64,000 nucleotides of DNA from Actinomycetota bacterium (GTDB lineage Bacteria > Actinomycetota > Actinomycetes > Actinomycetales > Dermatophilaceae). The notes under the pieces were generated by a model. It saw nothing but the letters and a program-made list of their open reading frames with translations. It was not told the origin of the DNA and searched no databases. Location: positions 1-64,000 of the forward strand of contig JAIUNK010000017.1 in the NCBI GenBank assembly GCA_020161845.1, given 5' to 3'. Below are positions 1 through 9,935 of this stretch, one piece after another. The position numbers and the translations under genes are program-made. The first letter of the stretch is position 1. Each line of letters starts with the position of its first letter.

Positions 1-2
1 CC

Positions 3-146
3 ACCACCACCGCCACCCTCACCGCCGACTACCGCCTCAACAACGGCCCCTGGCAACCCATCAACGGCACCGCCACCCGCACCACCACCGGCCCCACCAT
101 CACCGTCCACACCGCCACCACCCGCCTCCACCCCAACCCCGCCTGA
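3..146 (+). CDS. C-terminal end of a Thr-rich secreted/surface protein (partial)
   Basis: An open frame enters from the left edge and stops with TGA at 144-146. Nearly every third base is C, as expected of real coding in this genome. The 47 visible residues are Thr-rich and include the string LNNGPWQPINGTAT. This resembles the C-terminal tail of actinobacterial secreted proteins often annotated as PKD-domain proteins; that comparison is from memory. It converges on the oligopeptidase gene 12 bp away. The start and domains lie outside the window, so the function is unknown. Confidence 0.5.
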   Translation, partial: TTTATLTADYRLNNGPWQPINGTATRTTTGPTITVHTATTRLHPNPA

Positions 147-158
147 CCCCGAAACAGG

Positions 159-2288
159 TCACCCCACCGGCTCCACCGCCCCCAGGGCCGTCAGCAGGAA
201 GGCCGCCTCGAACGCGTACTGCTCCCACGCGTCGTACCGGCCGCTCTTGCCCCCGTGCCCCGCCACCATCTCCGTCTTGAGCAGGATCGGCCGCGTCGCG
301 ACGTCCGACGTGGCCACCGCCCGCAGCCGCGCCACCCACTTGGCCGGCTCGCACACCAGCACCCGCGTGTCGTTGAGGCTGGTCGTCGCGAGGATCGCGG
401 GGTAGGGCACCGGCCGCAGGTTCTCGTACGGCGAATACGACTTCATGCAGGCGTACGCCGCCGCGTCGTGCAACGGATCGCCCCATTCCTCCCACTCCGC
501 CACCGTCAGCGGCAGCGTCTCGTCCAGCATCGACGTCAGGGCGTCCACGAACGGCACGTCGGCGTGCGCCGCCACGAACAGCTCCGGCGCCAGGTTCAGC
601 GTCGCCCCCAACGTCAGTCCGCCCGCCGAGCCGCCCTGGATCGCCAGCCGGTCCGGGGCGCACCAGCCCCGGGCGTGCAGGTGCCGCGCGCAGGCGACCA
701 TGTCGCTGAACGTCGTGGGCTTGGCCAGCAGTTTGCCCTGCTCATACCAGCTGCGCCCCATCTCCCCGCCGCCGCGGACGTGGGCGACGGCGAACACCAC
801 GCCCCGGTCGAGCATCGAGAGCCGGGCCACCGAAAACCAGGGATCCAGACTGGCCTCGTACGCCCCGTACCCGTACAGCACCACCGGCGCCGTCCCGTCC
901 GGCACCACCCCCGCCCGGTGCACCAGCGACAGCGGCACCGCCACCCCGTCGGGCGCGGTGACCCATTCGCGGCGCTGCCGGTACGCCGCAGCGTCGTACC
1001 CGCCCAGCACCTCCTGTCGCTTCAGCACCGTCCACGCCCCACTCGCCACGTCGATCTCAGCGAGTGTCTTGGGGGTCACGAACGACTCGTGCACCACCCG
1101 CAGCGTGTCCGCGAACCAGTCCGGGTTCGCCTCGGTGCCGATCGCGTAGAGCTCCTCCGGCGGCGCGAGGGCGGTGGGCGTCGCCAGCCCAGCCACGCCG
1201 GGACCGGTCCGTCGGGCGAGCCGCAGCCCCGCCAGCCCACCCTCGCGCAACGAGACCACGACGTGCCCGGCGAAGGCCTCCACCCCCAGATAGCGCACCC
1301 CGACGGCCGGGGGCAGCCAGCTGGTCCACTCCTGACGCGGCACGCCGGGCGCCGCCAGCCAGGACACCTCGAAGTCCGGCGAATTCGCGTTGTGCGTGAC
1401 CAGCAGGCCGTCGCCGGCCGGCTCCACGTCGTACTCCCACCCGCTCACCCGCCCCGCCACCGACGTCAACGTCGGCACCGGCTCCACCAGCGACCCCAGC
1501 CAGCACTCACTCGTGGTCTTGGAGCCGGCCCCCACCACCAGCTGCATGTCATCGCGGGACGAGCCGATCCCCAGCCAGAAGCGTTCGTCGTCCTCCTGGA
1601 GCAGCAGCGTGTCCTCCGCCGGGTCGGCGCCGATCCGGTGCCGCCACACCTGGTGCGGACGCCAGGCGTCATCCACGCGGGTGTAGACGAGGTACGTCGA
1701 GTCGGCGGACCACACCAGCCCATAGCCGACCCCCCGCACCCGGTCGTCGACGACCACCCCGTCGGCGATCCGCCGCACCACCACGTCGAACCGCTCGTCC
1801 CCGGCCCGGTCCACCGCGAACGCGACCAGGTCCCCATCGGGGCTCACCTCGCACGCCCCCAGCGCGAAGTAGTCGCCGCCGACCGCCTCGACATCCCCGT
1901 CGACCAGCACCTGCTCCCCCGGCCACGGCCGGCCCGGCTCCGGTGCGGGGCGCGGCTCCCCGGGGATCATCGCGACCCGGCACTCCGCCGGATACTGGTG
2001 CCCCTCCTGGGTGCGCGAGTAGTACCACCACCCGCGGTAGGCCACCGGGACCGACAGATCGGTCTCCTTGGTCCGGCCCTTGATCTCGGCGACGATCGCG
2101 GCCCGCAGGCCGGCCTGATCCGCCGTCACGGCCGCGGCGTACGCGTTCTCCGCCGCCAAGTGGGCCTGCACCTCGGCGTCCACCTGATTGCCGGATTTGC
2201 CGGCGAGCCATGCATACTCATCGATGGTGCGATCGCCGTGGAGGGTCCGTTCTGCGGGACGGGCGGCGGCCGTGGGGGGTGTCGGCAT
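159..2288 (-). CDS. ptrB: Prolyl oligopeptidase family serine peptidase (S9A, oligopeptidase B-like)
   Basis: This 709-residue protein matches the length of cytosolic oligopeptidase B, which cuts short peptides after basic residues. The N-terminal part (about residues 20-400) has the repeating beta-sheet character of the propeller that gates the active site. The C-terminal alpha/beta-hydrolase domain carries the nucleophile motif GGSAGG near residue 557, an Asp in SLNDTRV near 640 and the His in GHGGKSGR near 678, so the triad is complete. The motif HVRGGGEMG is also typical of the family. No signal peptide is seen. It stands alone and is divergent from the SDR gene at 2442. Confidence 0.93.
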   Translation of the reverse strand: MPTPPTAAARPAERTLHGDRTIDEYAWLAGKSGNQVDAEVQAHLAAENAYAAAVTADQAGLRAAIVAEIKGRTKETDLSVPVAYRGWWYYSRTQEGHQYPAECRVAMIPGEPRPAPEPGRPWPGEQVLVDGDVEAVGGDYFALGACEVSPDGDLVAFAVDRAGDERFDVVVRRIADGVVVDDRVRGVGYGLVWSADSTYLVYTRVDDAWRPHQVWRHRIGADPAEDTLLLQEDDERFWLGIGSSRDDMQLVVGAGSKTTSECWLGSLVEPVPTLTSVAGRVSGWEYDVEPAGDGLLVTHNANSPDFEVSWLAAPGVPRQEWTSWLPPAVGVRYLGVEAFAGHVVVSLREGGLAGLRLARRTGPGVAGLATPTALAPPEELYAIGTEANPDWFADTLRVVHESFVTPKTLAEIDVASGAWTVLKRQEVLGGYDAAAYRQRREWVTAPDGVAVPLSLVHRAGVVPDGTAPVVLYGYGAYEASLDPWFSVARLSMLDRGVVFAVAHVRGGGEMGRSWYEQGKLLAKPTTFSDMVACARHLHARGWCAPDRLAIQGGSAGGLTLGATLNLAPELFVAAHADVPFVDALTSMLDETLPLTVAEWEEWGDPLHDAAAYACMKSYSPYENLRPVPYPAILATTSLNDTRVLVCEPAKWVARLRAVATSDVATRPILLKTEMVAGHGGKSGRYDAWEQYAFEAAFLLTALGAVEPVG

Positions 2289-2441
2289 GCCAGCAGGCTA
2301 CGACGCCGAGGGGGGACGGTCCGCGCGGCGGGCAGGAGGCGACCCGGACGCGGGCCGGAGCAAGCGGCCCCCGGACCGCGTGAGCAGGCGTGCCGCACGG
2401 CCCACTGGGCTGTCGGGAGGCGCCGAGAGAAAGTGGTTCCT

Positions 2442-4094
2442 GTGCCGCACGTCGTACCCCTCCTGCCGCCCTCCCACGGGAACCCGGGCGGGCTCCGCGG
2501 CCGCGTCCTGCTGACCGGCGTCACCGGCTTCGTCGGCCAGGGACTGCTGGAACGGCTGCTCGCCGCCCACCCGGACACGACGATCGACGTCCTGATCCGA
2601 CCGACCGCGACCGGCTCGGCGCAGGATCGCCTGGTAGAGCTCACCCAACGGGAGGCCTTCGCGCCCTGGCGGGCTCGGATCGGGGATCACGCCGCGGACC
2701 GCGCCGTCGCCGAGCGGGTGCGCGTCCTGCCCGGCTCGCTCGCCGACGCGCCGGCGCTGCTGGCCGGGCGCGCGCCGTACGACCTGGTGGTGCATTGCGC
2801 CGGCGATGTCTCCTTCCGGGCGCCGATCGATGGGGCCTTCGCGACGAATGTGGACGGGCCGCGCGCGCTGTACGAGGCGGTCTGCGCCCACACGACCGTA
2901 CGCCGCAGGCGGCGCGACCCCGTGACCGCGGCGGGCCCCACCACGGCCGGACCCAGCGCGGCGCCCCTGCGGCCCCTGCCGGCGATCCCGGTCCGGGGGC
3001 ACGTGATCCACGTGTCGACGGCCTACGTCTGGACCGATCGCACCGACCTCGGCGTCGAGGCTCCGCTGCGGCACGGCCTCGACTGGCGGGCCGAGCGAGC
3101 GCACGCCGATCGGCTCGCCGCGGCCGTCACGCAGGCCGCCGACGCCCGACGCCTGGTCGGCGATCCTGCGCCTCCCGAGGAGATCCGCCGGGAACTGGCC
3201 CAGGCCGGTTTCGAGCGTGCCCGGGAGCTGGGCTGGACCGACGTCTACACCTACACCAAGGCGCTGGGCGAGTCCGTCGCGGAGGAGCTGTGCGCCGAAG
3301 TGCCGCTGACGGTGCTGCGCCCCACGATCATCGAGAGCGCGTTGACCGCGCCGTACCCCGGCTGGCTCGACGGCTTCAAGGTGACCGATCCGATGATCGT
3401 GGCCTACGCGCGGGGCCGGCTGCCCGCCTTTCCGGGGGGACCGGACCTGGTCCTCGACATCGTCCCGGTGGACATCGTCGTCAACGCGGTCCTCGCCGCG
3501 GCCCGCCGTCCCCCGGCGCCGGGCCGGCCCCGCTATCTGCATGCCGGGACGAGCATCAGCAACCCGCTGCGCCTGGACGATCTGCAACGGCACGTGCGGC
3601 AGTTCTTCGCCGTGCACCCCTGGATCGACCGGTCGGGCCGGCCGGTGCGGCCCAGCGGGTTCCGCTTCGTCGACCCGAGCGCGATGCGGCGCCACCTGAC
3701 CCGCACGACGCGGTGGACCGAGCGGCTCAGCGCCGCGGCGGGGCTCCTGCCCGGGCGCCCGGGCGTCCTGGCCCGGCGGCGGCTGGCCGGGGCCGCGCGA
3801 CGGCTCGCCACGGTGCGGGAGTTCGTGACCTTGTACGAGCCCTACAGCTGTTCGCGCACTCGGTACGACGACGCGGCGCTGCGGGCGCTCGACGCCGGTC
3901 GGCAGGGGGCGGAGCGGGACAGCGAACCCCTGCAGGTGCAGGCCTGGCGGTGGGAGGACTACCTGTGCGAGGTGCACCTGCCGGCCGTCCGTCGCCTGAT
4001 GGCTCGGCCAGCGACACCCGCCGCGACACCCGCCGCGGCGCCCGCGCCGCAACCCACCGGCCCGGCCCGCGCCCTCGCACCGCGCGCCAGCTGA
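2442..4094 (+). CDS. NAD(P)-binding SDR protein, fatty acyl-CoA reductase / thioester reductase-like
   Basis: About 550 residues. Near the N-terminus is the Rossmann motif GVTGFVGQGL, followed by RPTATGSAQDRL, the pattern of male-sterility/thioester-reductase SDRs that reduce acyl-CoA or acyl-ACP thioesters. VYTYTKALGE supplies the catalytic YxxxK. A C-terminal region (about 370-500) with FVTLYEPYSC resembles the sterile domain of fatty acyl-CoA reductases. The frame is open far upstream without homology. A GTG at 2442 follows the purine-rich GAGAGAAAG at a workable distance, and GTG 2433 is an alternative. It converges with dnaE. The natural substrate cannot be told from sequence; wax, fatty alcohol or lipid metabolism is inferred. 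Confidence 0.8.
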   Translation: MPHVVPLLPPSHGNPGGLRGRVLLTGVTGFVGQGLLERLLAAHPDTTIDVLIRPTATGSAQDRLVELTQREAFAPWRARIGDHAADRAVAERVRVLPGSLADAPALLAGRAPYDLVVHCAGDVSFRAPIDGAFATNVDGPRALYEAVCAHTTVRRRRRDPVTAAGPTTAGPSAAPLRPLPAIPVRGHVIHVSTAYVWTDRTDLGVEAPLRHGLDWRAERAHADRLAAAVTQAADARRLVGDPAPPEEIRRELAQAGFERARELGWTDVYTYTKALGESVAEELCAEVPLTVLRPTIIESALTAPYPGWLDGFKVTDPMIVAYARGRLPAFPGGPDLVLDIVPVDIVVNAVLAAARRPPAPGRPRYLHAGTSISNPLRLDDLQRHVRQFFAVHPWIDRSGRPVRPSGFRFVDPSAMRRHLTRTTRWTERLSAAAGLLPGRPGVLARRRLAGAARRLATVREFVTLYEPYSCSRTRYDDAALRALDAGRQGAERDSEPLQVQAWRWEDYLCEVHLPAVRRLMARPATPAATPAAAPAPQPTGPARALAPRAS

Positions 4095-4151
4095 CGGCGC
4101 GCGAGACAACGGCCACCGAAACGACGGCGCGCGCGACGAGGGCGCCTGAGA

Positions 4152-7100
4152 TCAGGGCGCGCCGAGGCAGGCCGGGCCGAGCAGCGCCTTGAGGTCGCCG
4201 AACAACTCCGGGCTCGCCGTCACGCGCAGCGAGTCGTCCAGTCGCATCAACACCGTCCGGCCCCGCTGGGTGAGCTTGACCTGCACCTCCGTCACGCCGG
4301 GGTGCTCGGCGAGCACGTCCTTGAGCTGCTCGGCCAGGGTCTGGGTCGCCCGGGCCAGGGGCAGCGACAGCACCACCGGACCGCGCGGGCCCTCCTTGAT
4401 GTCCGGCAGGGTCAACTCCTGCGCATAGAGGCTGGTCGCGTCGTCGCGCCGGTTGACCCGGCCGCGCACCGAGCACACCACGTCGGTGGACAGCATCGTG
4501 GAGACCGTCAGATAGGTCTTCGGGAAGAACAGGCACTCCACGGCGCCCTCCAGGTCCTCCACGGTGACGATCGCCCACAGCTCGCCGTTCTTGGTCCGCT
4601 TGAGCTGCATCCCGGTGATCAGCCCCGCGATCGTGACGATCGCCCCGTCGCCGCGGCCACCCTCCTCGACCGGGACATTCAGCGCGGAGATCGGGCAATC
4701 GGCGTGCTGGCCCAGGACGTGTTCGATGCCGAACAGCGGATGGTCGGAGACATAGAGCCCCAGCATCTCCCGCTCGAACGCCAGCTCGGTCGCCTTGTCC
4801 CATTCGACGTCCGGGACCGGCGGCAGCCCGGACATGGCGTCCATCGGGTTGGCGGTGGACCCGGCCGCGTCGTCGTCCCCGCCGAACCCGAACGAGGCGA
4901 ACAGGCTGTCCTGGCCGATGGCCTCCTTGCGTTTGACGTCGACGAGGGCGTCGACGTACTGCTCGTGGATCCGCACCAGGCCGTGCCGCGGGTGCCCCAG
5001 GGAGTCGAACGCGCCCGCCTTGATCAGCGACTCGATCGTGCGCTTGTTGCAGACCACCGCGGGCACCTTGTGCAGGAAGTCGGCGAAGCTGGTGTATTCG
5101 CCCTTCTCCGCACGGGTCCGCACGATCGCCTCGACGACATTGGCGCCGACATTGCGGACCGCTTGCAGGCCGAACCGGATGTCCTCGCCGACCGCCGCGA
5201 AGAAACCGATCGAGGAGTTCACGTCCGGCGGCAGCACCTTGATGCCCATCCGGCGGCATTCGCCGAGATAGAGGGCGGATTTGTCCTTGTCGTCGCCGAC
5301 CGAGGTCAACAGCGCGGCCATGTATTCAGCGGGATAGTTCGCCTTGAGATAGGCGGTCCAATAGGAGACCAGCCCGTAGGCCGCGGTGTGCGCCTTGTTG
5401 AACGCGTAGTCCGAGAACGGAACGAGGATGTCCCACAGCGTCTTGATCGCCGCCCGCGAATAGCCGTTGGCCAGCATGCCGTTCTCGAACGGCACGAACT
5501 CGGCGTCGAGGACCTCCTTCTTCTTCTTGCCCATCGCCCGGCGCAACATGTCGGCCTTGCCGAGGCTGTAGCCGGCCAGCTTCTGCGCGATCTGCTGGAC
5601 CTGCTCCTGATAGATGATCAAGCCCTGAGTCATCTCCAGGATCTCGCGCAGCGGTTCCTCCAGCTCCGGGTGGATCGGCTCGATCTTCTGCCGCCCCGTC
5701 TTGCGCAGCGCGTAATTGGTGTGACTGTCGGCACCCATCGGACCGGGACGGTAGAGCGCCAGCGCCGCGGAGATGTCCTCGAAGTTGTCCGGCTGCATCA
5801 ATCGCAACAGCGAGCGCATGCCGCCGCCGTCGAGCTGGAACACCCCGAGGGTGTCGCCGCGCTGCAAGAGCTTGTACGCCGCGACGTCGGTCATGTCCTT
5901 GGACAGCGCGTCCAGGTCGATCTCCTGGCCGCGGTTGGCCTGCACGTTGGCCAGTGCGTCGTCGAGGATCGTCAGGTTGCGCAGGCCGAGGAAGTCCATC
6001 TTGACCAGGCCGAGGTTCTCGCAGCTCGGGTAGTCGAACTGGGTGATGATCTGGCCGTCCTGCTCCCGCTTCATGATCGGGATGACGTCGAGCAGCGGCT
6101 CGCTGGACATGATCACGCCGGCCGCGTGGACGCCCCACTGCCGCTTCAGCCCCTCCAGGCCCAGCGCCGTGGCGACGACCTCCTGGGCGACCGGGTCACT
6201 GGCATGCAGGTCGCGGAAGTCCTGCGCCTCGGCGTACCGCTTGTGTTGGGGGTCGAAGATCCCGGCCAGCGGGATGCCCTTGCCCATCACGTCCGGCGGC
6301 ATCGCCTTGGTGAGCTTCTCCCCCACCGCGAAGGGATGGCCGAGCACCCGGGCGGAGTCCTTGACGGCTTGTTTGGCCTTGATGGTGCCGTAGGTGACGA
6401 TCTGCGCGACGCGGTCCGCGCCGTACTTGTCGGTGACATAACGGATCACCTCGCCCCGCCGACGCTCGTCGAAGTCCACGTCGAAGTCCGGCATCGACGG
6501 ACGCTCCGGGTTGAGGAAGCGCTCGAAGATCAGGCCGTGCGGCACGGGGTCGAGGTCGGTGATCCGCATGGCATAGGCGCACATCGAGCCGGCGCCCGAG
6601 CCGCGGCCCGGGCCCACCCGGATGCCGTTGTTCTTGGCCCAGTTGATGAAGTCGGCGACGATCAGGAAGTAGCCCGCATAACCCTTCCCGATGATGACCT
6701 GCTGCTCATATTCGGCCTGCTTGCGCGCATAGTCCGGGATCCCGGCCGGATAGCGGGCGTGCAGTCCCCGCTCGACCTCCTTGATGAACCAGCTGGTCTC
6801 GTCCTCCCCCGGCGGGCAGGGAAACCGCGGCATGTATTTGCCGGTCTCCTCGACGAAGTCGATCTCGCAGCGCTCGGCGATGGCCAAGGTGTTGTCGCAC
6901 GCCTGCGGCAGCTCGCGCCACAGGTGTCGCATCTGCTCCGGACTCTTGAGGTAGAACTCGTCGGCGTCGAACTTGAATCGGCCCGGATCCATCAGGGTGG
7001 ACCCGGATTGCACGCACAGCAGCGCGGCGTGGGCCTTGGCATCCTGCGCGTTCGTGTAATGCAGGTCGTTGGTCGCCACCAGCGGCAGGTCCAGCTCCTT

Positions 7101-7778
7101 GGCCAGGCGCAGCAGGTCGCGCTGGACCTGGCGCTCGATCTCCAGGCCGTGGTCCATGACCTCGCAATAGAAGTTGTCCGCGCCGAAGATGTCGCGGAAG
7201 TCGCTCGCCGCCTGCCGCGCCTGCTCGTAGTGCCCCAGCCGCAGCCGGGTCTGCACCTCCCCGCTCGGGCACCCGGTGGTCGCGATGATCCCGCTGCCAT
7301 AGGTCTGCAGCAGTTCGCGGTCCATCCGCGGCTTGAAGTAGTAACCCTCCAGGCTCGCCAGCGAACAGAGCCGGAACAGGTTGTGCATGCCGGCGTTGTT
7401 CTCGGCCCACAAGGTCATGTGCGTGTAGGATCCCGCGCCCGAGACGTCGTCGCGAGAGCCGTCGCCCCACTTGACCCGGGTCTTGTCCGTGCGGTGCGTG
7501 CCGGGGGTCAGGTAGCCCTCGATGCCGATCACCGGCTTGACGCCGTAATTGGCCGACTTCTTCCAGAACTCGTAGGCCCCGAAGATGAACCCGTGGTCGG
7601 TCGTCGCGAGCGCGGGCATCCCCATCCGCGCGGCGGCGGCGAACAGGTCGTCGATGCGGGCGGCACCGTCGAGCATCGAGTATTCGGTGTGATTGTGCAG
7701 ATGGGCGAATCCCGACCCGATCGCGCTGGTGGGGCTGCCGGGGCCGGCGGGGTTCGGGGCGGCTGACGTGCTCGACAT
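4152..7778 (-). CDS. dnaE: DNA polymerase III alpha subunit
   Basis: The 1208-residue replicative polymerase subunit has the normal DnaE1 length. It begins with a PHP domain (FAHLHNHTEYSMLDG near residue 28, TTDHG near 60). The palm holds PDFDVDFDERR near residue 430 and KMDFLGLRN near 593, which carry the three catalytic aspartates. A helix-hairpin-helix/fingers region and an OB fold (about 1030-1100) follow. DnaE1 extends the leading and lagging strands within the holoenzyme. It is transcribed alone. The 109 bp upstream, before the pseudouridine synthase gene, would hold its promoter, but no clear -10/-35 pair stands out. Confidence 0.97.
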   Translation of the reverse strand: MSSTSAAPNPAGPGSPTSAIGSGFAHLHNHTEYSMLDGAARIDDLFAAAARMGMPALATTDHGFIFGAYEFWKKSANYGVKPVIGIEGYLTPGTHRTDKTRVKWGDGSRDDVSGAGSYTHMTLWAENNAGMHNLFRLCSLASLEGYYFKPRMDRELLQTYGSGIIATTGCPSGEVQTRLRLGHYEQARQAASDFRDIFGADNFYCEVMDHGLEIERQVQRDLLRLAKELDLPLVATNDLHYTNAQDAKAHAALLCVQSGSTLMDPGRFKFDADEFYLKSPEQMRHLWRELPQACDNTLAIAERCEIDFVEETGKYMPRFPCPPGEDETSWFIKEVERGLHARYPAGIPDYARKQAEYEQQVIIGKGYAGYFLIVADFINWAKNNGIRVGPGRGSGAGSMCAYAMRITDLDPVPHGLIFERFLNPERPSMPDFDVDFDERRRGEVIRYVTDKYGADRVAQIVTYGTIKAKQAVKDSARVLGHPFAVGEKLTKAMPPDVMGKGIPLAGIFDPQHKRYAEAQDFRDLHASDPVAQEVVATALGLEGLKRQWGVHAAGVIMSSEPLLDVIPIMKREQDGQIITQFDYPSCENLGLVKMDFLGLRNLTILDDALANVQANRGQEIDLDALSKDMTDVAAYKLLQRGDTLGVFQLDGGGMRSLLRLMQPDNFEDISAALALYRPGPMGADSHTNYALRKTGRQKIEPIHPELEEPLREILEMTQGLIIYQEQVQQIAQKLAGYSLGKADMLRRAMGKKKKEVLDAEFVPFENGMLANGYSRAAIKTLWDILVPFSDYAFNKAHTAAYGLVSYWTAYLKANYPAEYMAALLTSVGDDKDKSALYLGECRRMGIKVLPPDVNSSIGFFAAVGEDIRFGLQAVRNVGANVVEAIVRTRAEKGEYTSFADFLHKVPAVVCNKRTIESLIKAGAFDSLGHPRHGLVRIHEQYVDALVDVKRKEAIGQDSLFASFGFGGDDDAAGSTANPMDAMSGLPPVPDVEWDKATELAFEREMLGLYVSDHPLFGIEHVLGQHADCPISALNVPVEEGGRGDGAIVTIAGLITGMQLKRTKNGELWAIVTVEDLEGAVECLFFPKTYLTVSTMLSTDVVCSVRGRVNRRDDATSLYAQELTLPDIKEGPRGPVVLSLPLARATQTLAEQLKDVLAEHPGVTEVQVKLTQRGRTVLMRLDDSLRVTASPELFGDLKALLGPACLGAP

Positions 7779-7887
7779 GGTCCCGCGAGTCTACGACGGG
7801 TCACCGACAGTGCTGCGCCACGGATCGGCGGCCCAGTTGGTACGGCGTGCCGAGCCCGCTACGCCGTACGGCCGCCGGGGGCGTCGC

Positions 7888-8817
7888 TCACCCCGACAGC
7901 ACGTCCAACGCCGCCGCCAGGTCGTCGGGATAGGTGCTGGTGAACGTCACCCACTCCCCCGAGCCGGGGTGTTCGAAACCCAGCCCGGTCGCGTGCAGCC
8001 ACTGCCGGTCCAGGCGCAGCCGCCGGGCCAGCACCGGATCCCCGCCATAGACCGGATCGCCGCAGCACGGATGGCGGACCGCGGCGAAGTGGACCCGGAT
8101 CTGGTGGGTCCGGCCGGTCTCCAGCTTGACCTCGACGAGGCTGGCGGGCCCGAACGCCTCGACCACCTCGTAGTGGGTGATGGCGCGCTTGCCGGTGCGC
8201 ATCACGGCGTACTTGTAGTCGTATGCCGGGTGCCGCCCGATCGGCGCGTCGATCGTGCCGACGACGGGGTCCGGCAGACCCTGCACCAGCGCGTGGTAGG
8301 TCTTCTCCACGGTGCGATGGCGAAAGGCCCGCTTGAGCATCGTGTAGGCGTATTCGCTCTTGCAGACCACCATCAGCCCCGAGGTGCCCACGTCGAGGCG
8401 ACTGACGATGCCCTGCCGTTCGCTGGCCCCGCTCGTCGAGATCCGATAACCCGCCGCCGCCAGGCCGCCCACGACCGTCGGACCGGTCCAGCCGACGCTC
8501 GGATGGGCGGCGACCCCGACCGGCTTGTCGACCACGACGATGTCGTCGTCGTCGTGCACCACCCGCAGGCCCGGCACCGGCTCGGCGATCACCTCCAGCC
8601 CGACCGGCGCGGCCGCATCGGGCAGGGACACCTCCAGGATCGACCCGGCCCGGACCCGATCGGACTTCCCGACCGCCGCGCCGTCCAGGCTGACCAGGCC
8701 GTCGGCGGCCAGTTCGGCGGCTCTGCTGCGGGAGAGCCCGAACAGCCGCGCCAGGGCCGCGTCGACGCGTTCACCGACGAGTCCGTCGGGGACCGGCAGG
8801 GTGCGGACGTCAGCCAT
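7888..8817 (-). CDS. rluD: RluD-type 23S rRNA pseudouridine synthase
   Basis: 309 residues. An N-terminal S4-like RNA-binding domain (about 10-75, with [18 protein letters not shown]) precedes the RluA/RluD catalytic domain. The catalytic Asp lies in [13 protein letters not shown], and the family motif GRTHQIRVH is present. The enzyme isomerises uridines in 23S rRNA. The frame is open further upstream, but ATG 8817 matches the family N-terminus and overlaps the end of lspA by 8 bp, indicating translational coupling. The lspA-rluD pair is a conserved bacterial neighbourhood. Confidence 0.92.
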   Translation of the reverse strand: MADVRTLPVPDGLVGERVDAALARLFGLSRSRAAELAADGLVSLDGAAVGKSDRVRAGSILEVSLPDAAAPVGLEVIAEPVPGLRVVHDDDDIVVVDKPVGVAAHPSVGWTGPTVVGGLAAAGYRISTSGASERQGIVSRLDVGTSGLMVVCKSEYAYTMLKRAFRHRTVEKTYHALVQGLPDPVVGTIDAPIGRHPAYDYKYAVMRTGKRAITHYEVVEAFGPASLVEVKLETGRTHQIRVHFAAVRHPCCGDPVYGGDPVLARRLRLDRQWLHATGLGFEHPGSGEWVTFTSTYPDDLAAALDVLSG

Positions 8818-9427
8818 GCGTCTCGCCCGCGTCGGGCGGTGAGCTGGGGGCCGGCCGCGCGGCACGGTCACCCTCCAGGGGTACGGCGGGTGGGGCGAAG
8901 GCCCCCACTCCCTTGAGCGTCGCCCCGGCGACCAGCACGGCGGCCGACACGATCGCCGAGTCGGCGATGTTGAAGATGGGCCAGTGCGGCAGTTCCAGGA
9001 AGTCGACCACGTGGCCGACCCCGAAGCCGGGCTCACGGGTCAACCGGTCCGTGAGATTGCCCAGGGCTCCGCCGAGCGCCAGCCCCGCCCCCACGGCCCA
9101 GGCCCGCGACGCCAGCCGCGGCGCGACGACCAGGATGATCACCGCCACGCTGGCCTGGATGATCGTGAACACCCAGGTGGCACTCGTGCCGAACGAGAAG
9201 GCCGCGCCGGGGTTGAAGATGAGGTGCAGCTGGAGGATCTGGCCGATCAGGTCCTGGCGCACGCCCGGGGTGAGCGTGGCCAGGGCCCACGCCTTGGTGA
9301 GCCGGTCGGCGGCATACACCAGTGCGCCCACCACCAGGACCAGCGGGAGAAACCGCGAGCCGGGGCGAGCACGACCACCGTCTGCAGGAGTCAGCGTCGC
9401 TCCTGCTTCTGCTTGCAGGAGACGCAC
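8810..9427 (-). CDS. lspA: Lipoprotein signal peptidase (signal peptidase II)
   Basis: Up to 205 residues with four hydrophobic segments. The two catalytic aspartates lie in GNLTDRL and FNIADSAI. LspA removes signal peptides from prolipoproteins after diacylglyceryl modification, in the membrane. The first open start is a GTG at 9427, which overlaps the 3' end of the DksA-like gene by 37 bp. The first membrane segment begins about 25 residues later, so a shorter form starting nearer 9391 is possible. The C-terminal 30 residues are Pro/Ala-rich and unlikely to be structured. Confidence 0.9.
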   Translation of the reverse strand: MRLLQAEAGATLTPADGGRARPGSRFLPLVLVVGALVYAADRLTKAWALATLTPGVRQDLIGQILQLHLIFNPGAAFSFGTSATWVFTIIQASVAVIILVVAPRLASRAWAVGAGLALGGALGNLTDRLTREPGFGVGHVVDFLELPHWPIFNIADSAIVSAAVLVAGATLKGVGAFAPPAVPLEGDRAARPAPSSPPDAGETHG

Positions 9428-9831
9428 AGCGTCGCCCGTGGGAACGCCTGGAGCCGCAGCTTGCCGATGGGCAACCCACAGTTTTCGCAGGCGCCGTAGG
9501 TGTGGTCGGCCAGCCGCTCCAGCGCCCGCTCGGTCTGGGCCAGCAGGGTGCGCGAGTTGTTGGTGAGCGTCAGCTCCTGTTCGCGCTCCAAGACCTTGCC
9601 GCCGGTGTCGGCGGAGTCGTCACCGGAGCCCCCGCCGTAGTCGCGCATCAGGTCCTGCAGGTCCATCTCCGACTCGGCAAGGTCTTCCTCCAGGCGCTTC
9701 TTCTCATCCAGGAGCTCGAGCGTGATCTCCTGCAGGTCTGAGCCGGTCCACGGCTCCTCACCGTCCCGCAGCGGCAGCCAGGAGACGTCTGCCTGCTGTG
9801 CATCCGCCGCCGGCTGTGGGGTCCCGGGCAT
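9391..9831 (-). CDS. TraR/DksA C4-type zinc-finger protein
   Basis: About 146 residues. A coiled-coil-like acidic middle (ITLELLDEKKRLEEDLAE) leads into a four-cysteine zinc finger, CENCGLPIG then LCVSCKQKQ at the C-terminus. Proteins of this family bind the RNA polymerase secondary channel; this actinobacterial version is probably a transcription modulator, which is inferred. The open frame runs further up to 9930, but ATG 9831 (or GTG 9834) follows GAGGT and gives the expected length. Its end overlaps lspA. It sits downstream of wag31, as in many actinobacteria. Confidence 0.85.
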   Translation of the reverse strand: MPGTPQPAADAQQADVSWLPLRDGEEPWTGSDLQEITLELLDEKKRLEEDLAESEMDLQDLMRDYGGGSGDDSADTGGKVLEREQELTLTNNSRTLLAQTERALERLADHTYGACENCGLPIGKLRLQAFPRATLCVSCKQKQERR

Positions 9832-9855
9832 CACTACCTCGCTTGTCGAAACCAA

Positions 9856-9873
9856 CCGACCGGTTTCGGTCGG
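9856..9873. promoter_or_regulatory. Inverted repeat in the wag31-dksA gap
   Basis: CCGACC and GGTCGG form a 6-bp inverted repeat with a 6-nt loop, 25 bp upstream of the DksA-like start and 63 bp past the wag31 stop. It could be a weak terminator or an operator. The sequence alone does not decide. Confidence 0.35.
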
Positions 9874-9935
9874 AGGACGACAGGATAGACCTTCGCCGCC
9901 GAAAATTCGGACAAGCGCGCTGGTCGGCACTCGCG

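Noticed and set aside
255..2432. Upstream extension of the SDR reading frame
   Set aside because: It runs antisense to the oligopeptidase gene and has no coding bias or homology; the Rossmann motif begins only after 2442.
4302..7766. Very long plus-strand open frame opposite dnaE
   Set aside because: It is the antisense shadow of dnaE caused by high GC; composition is Arg/His/Gly-rich without domains.
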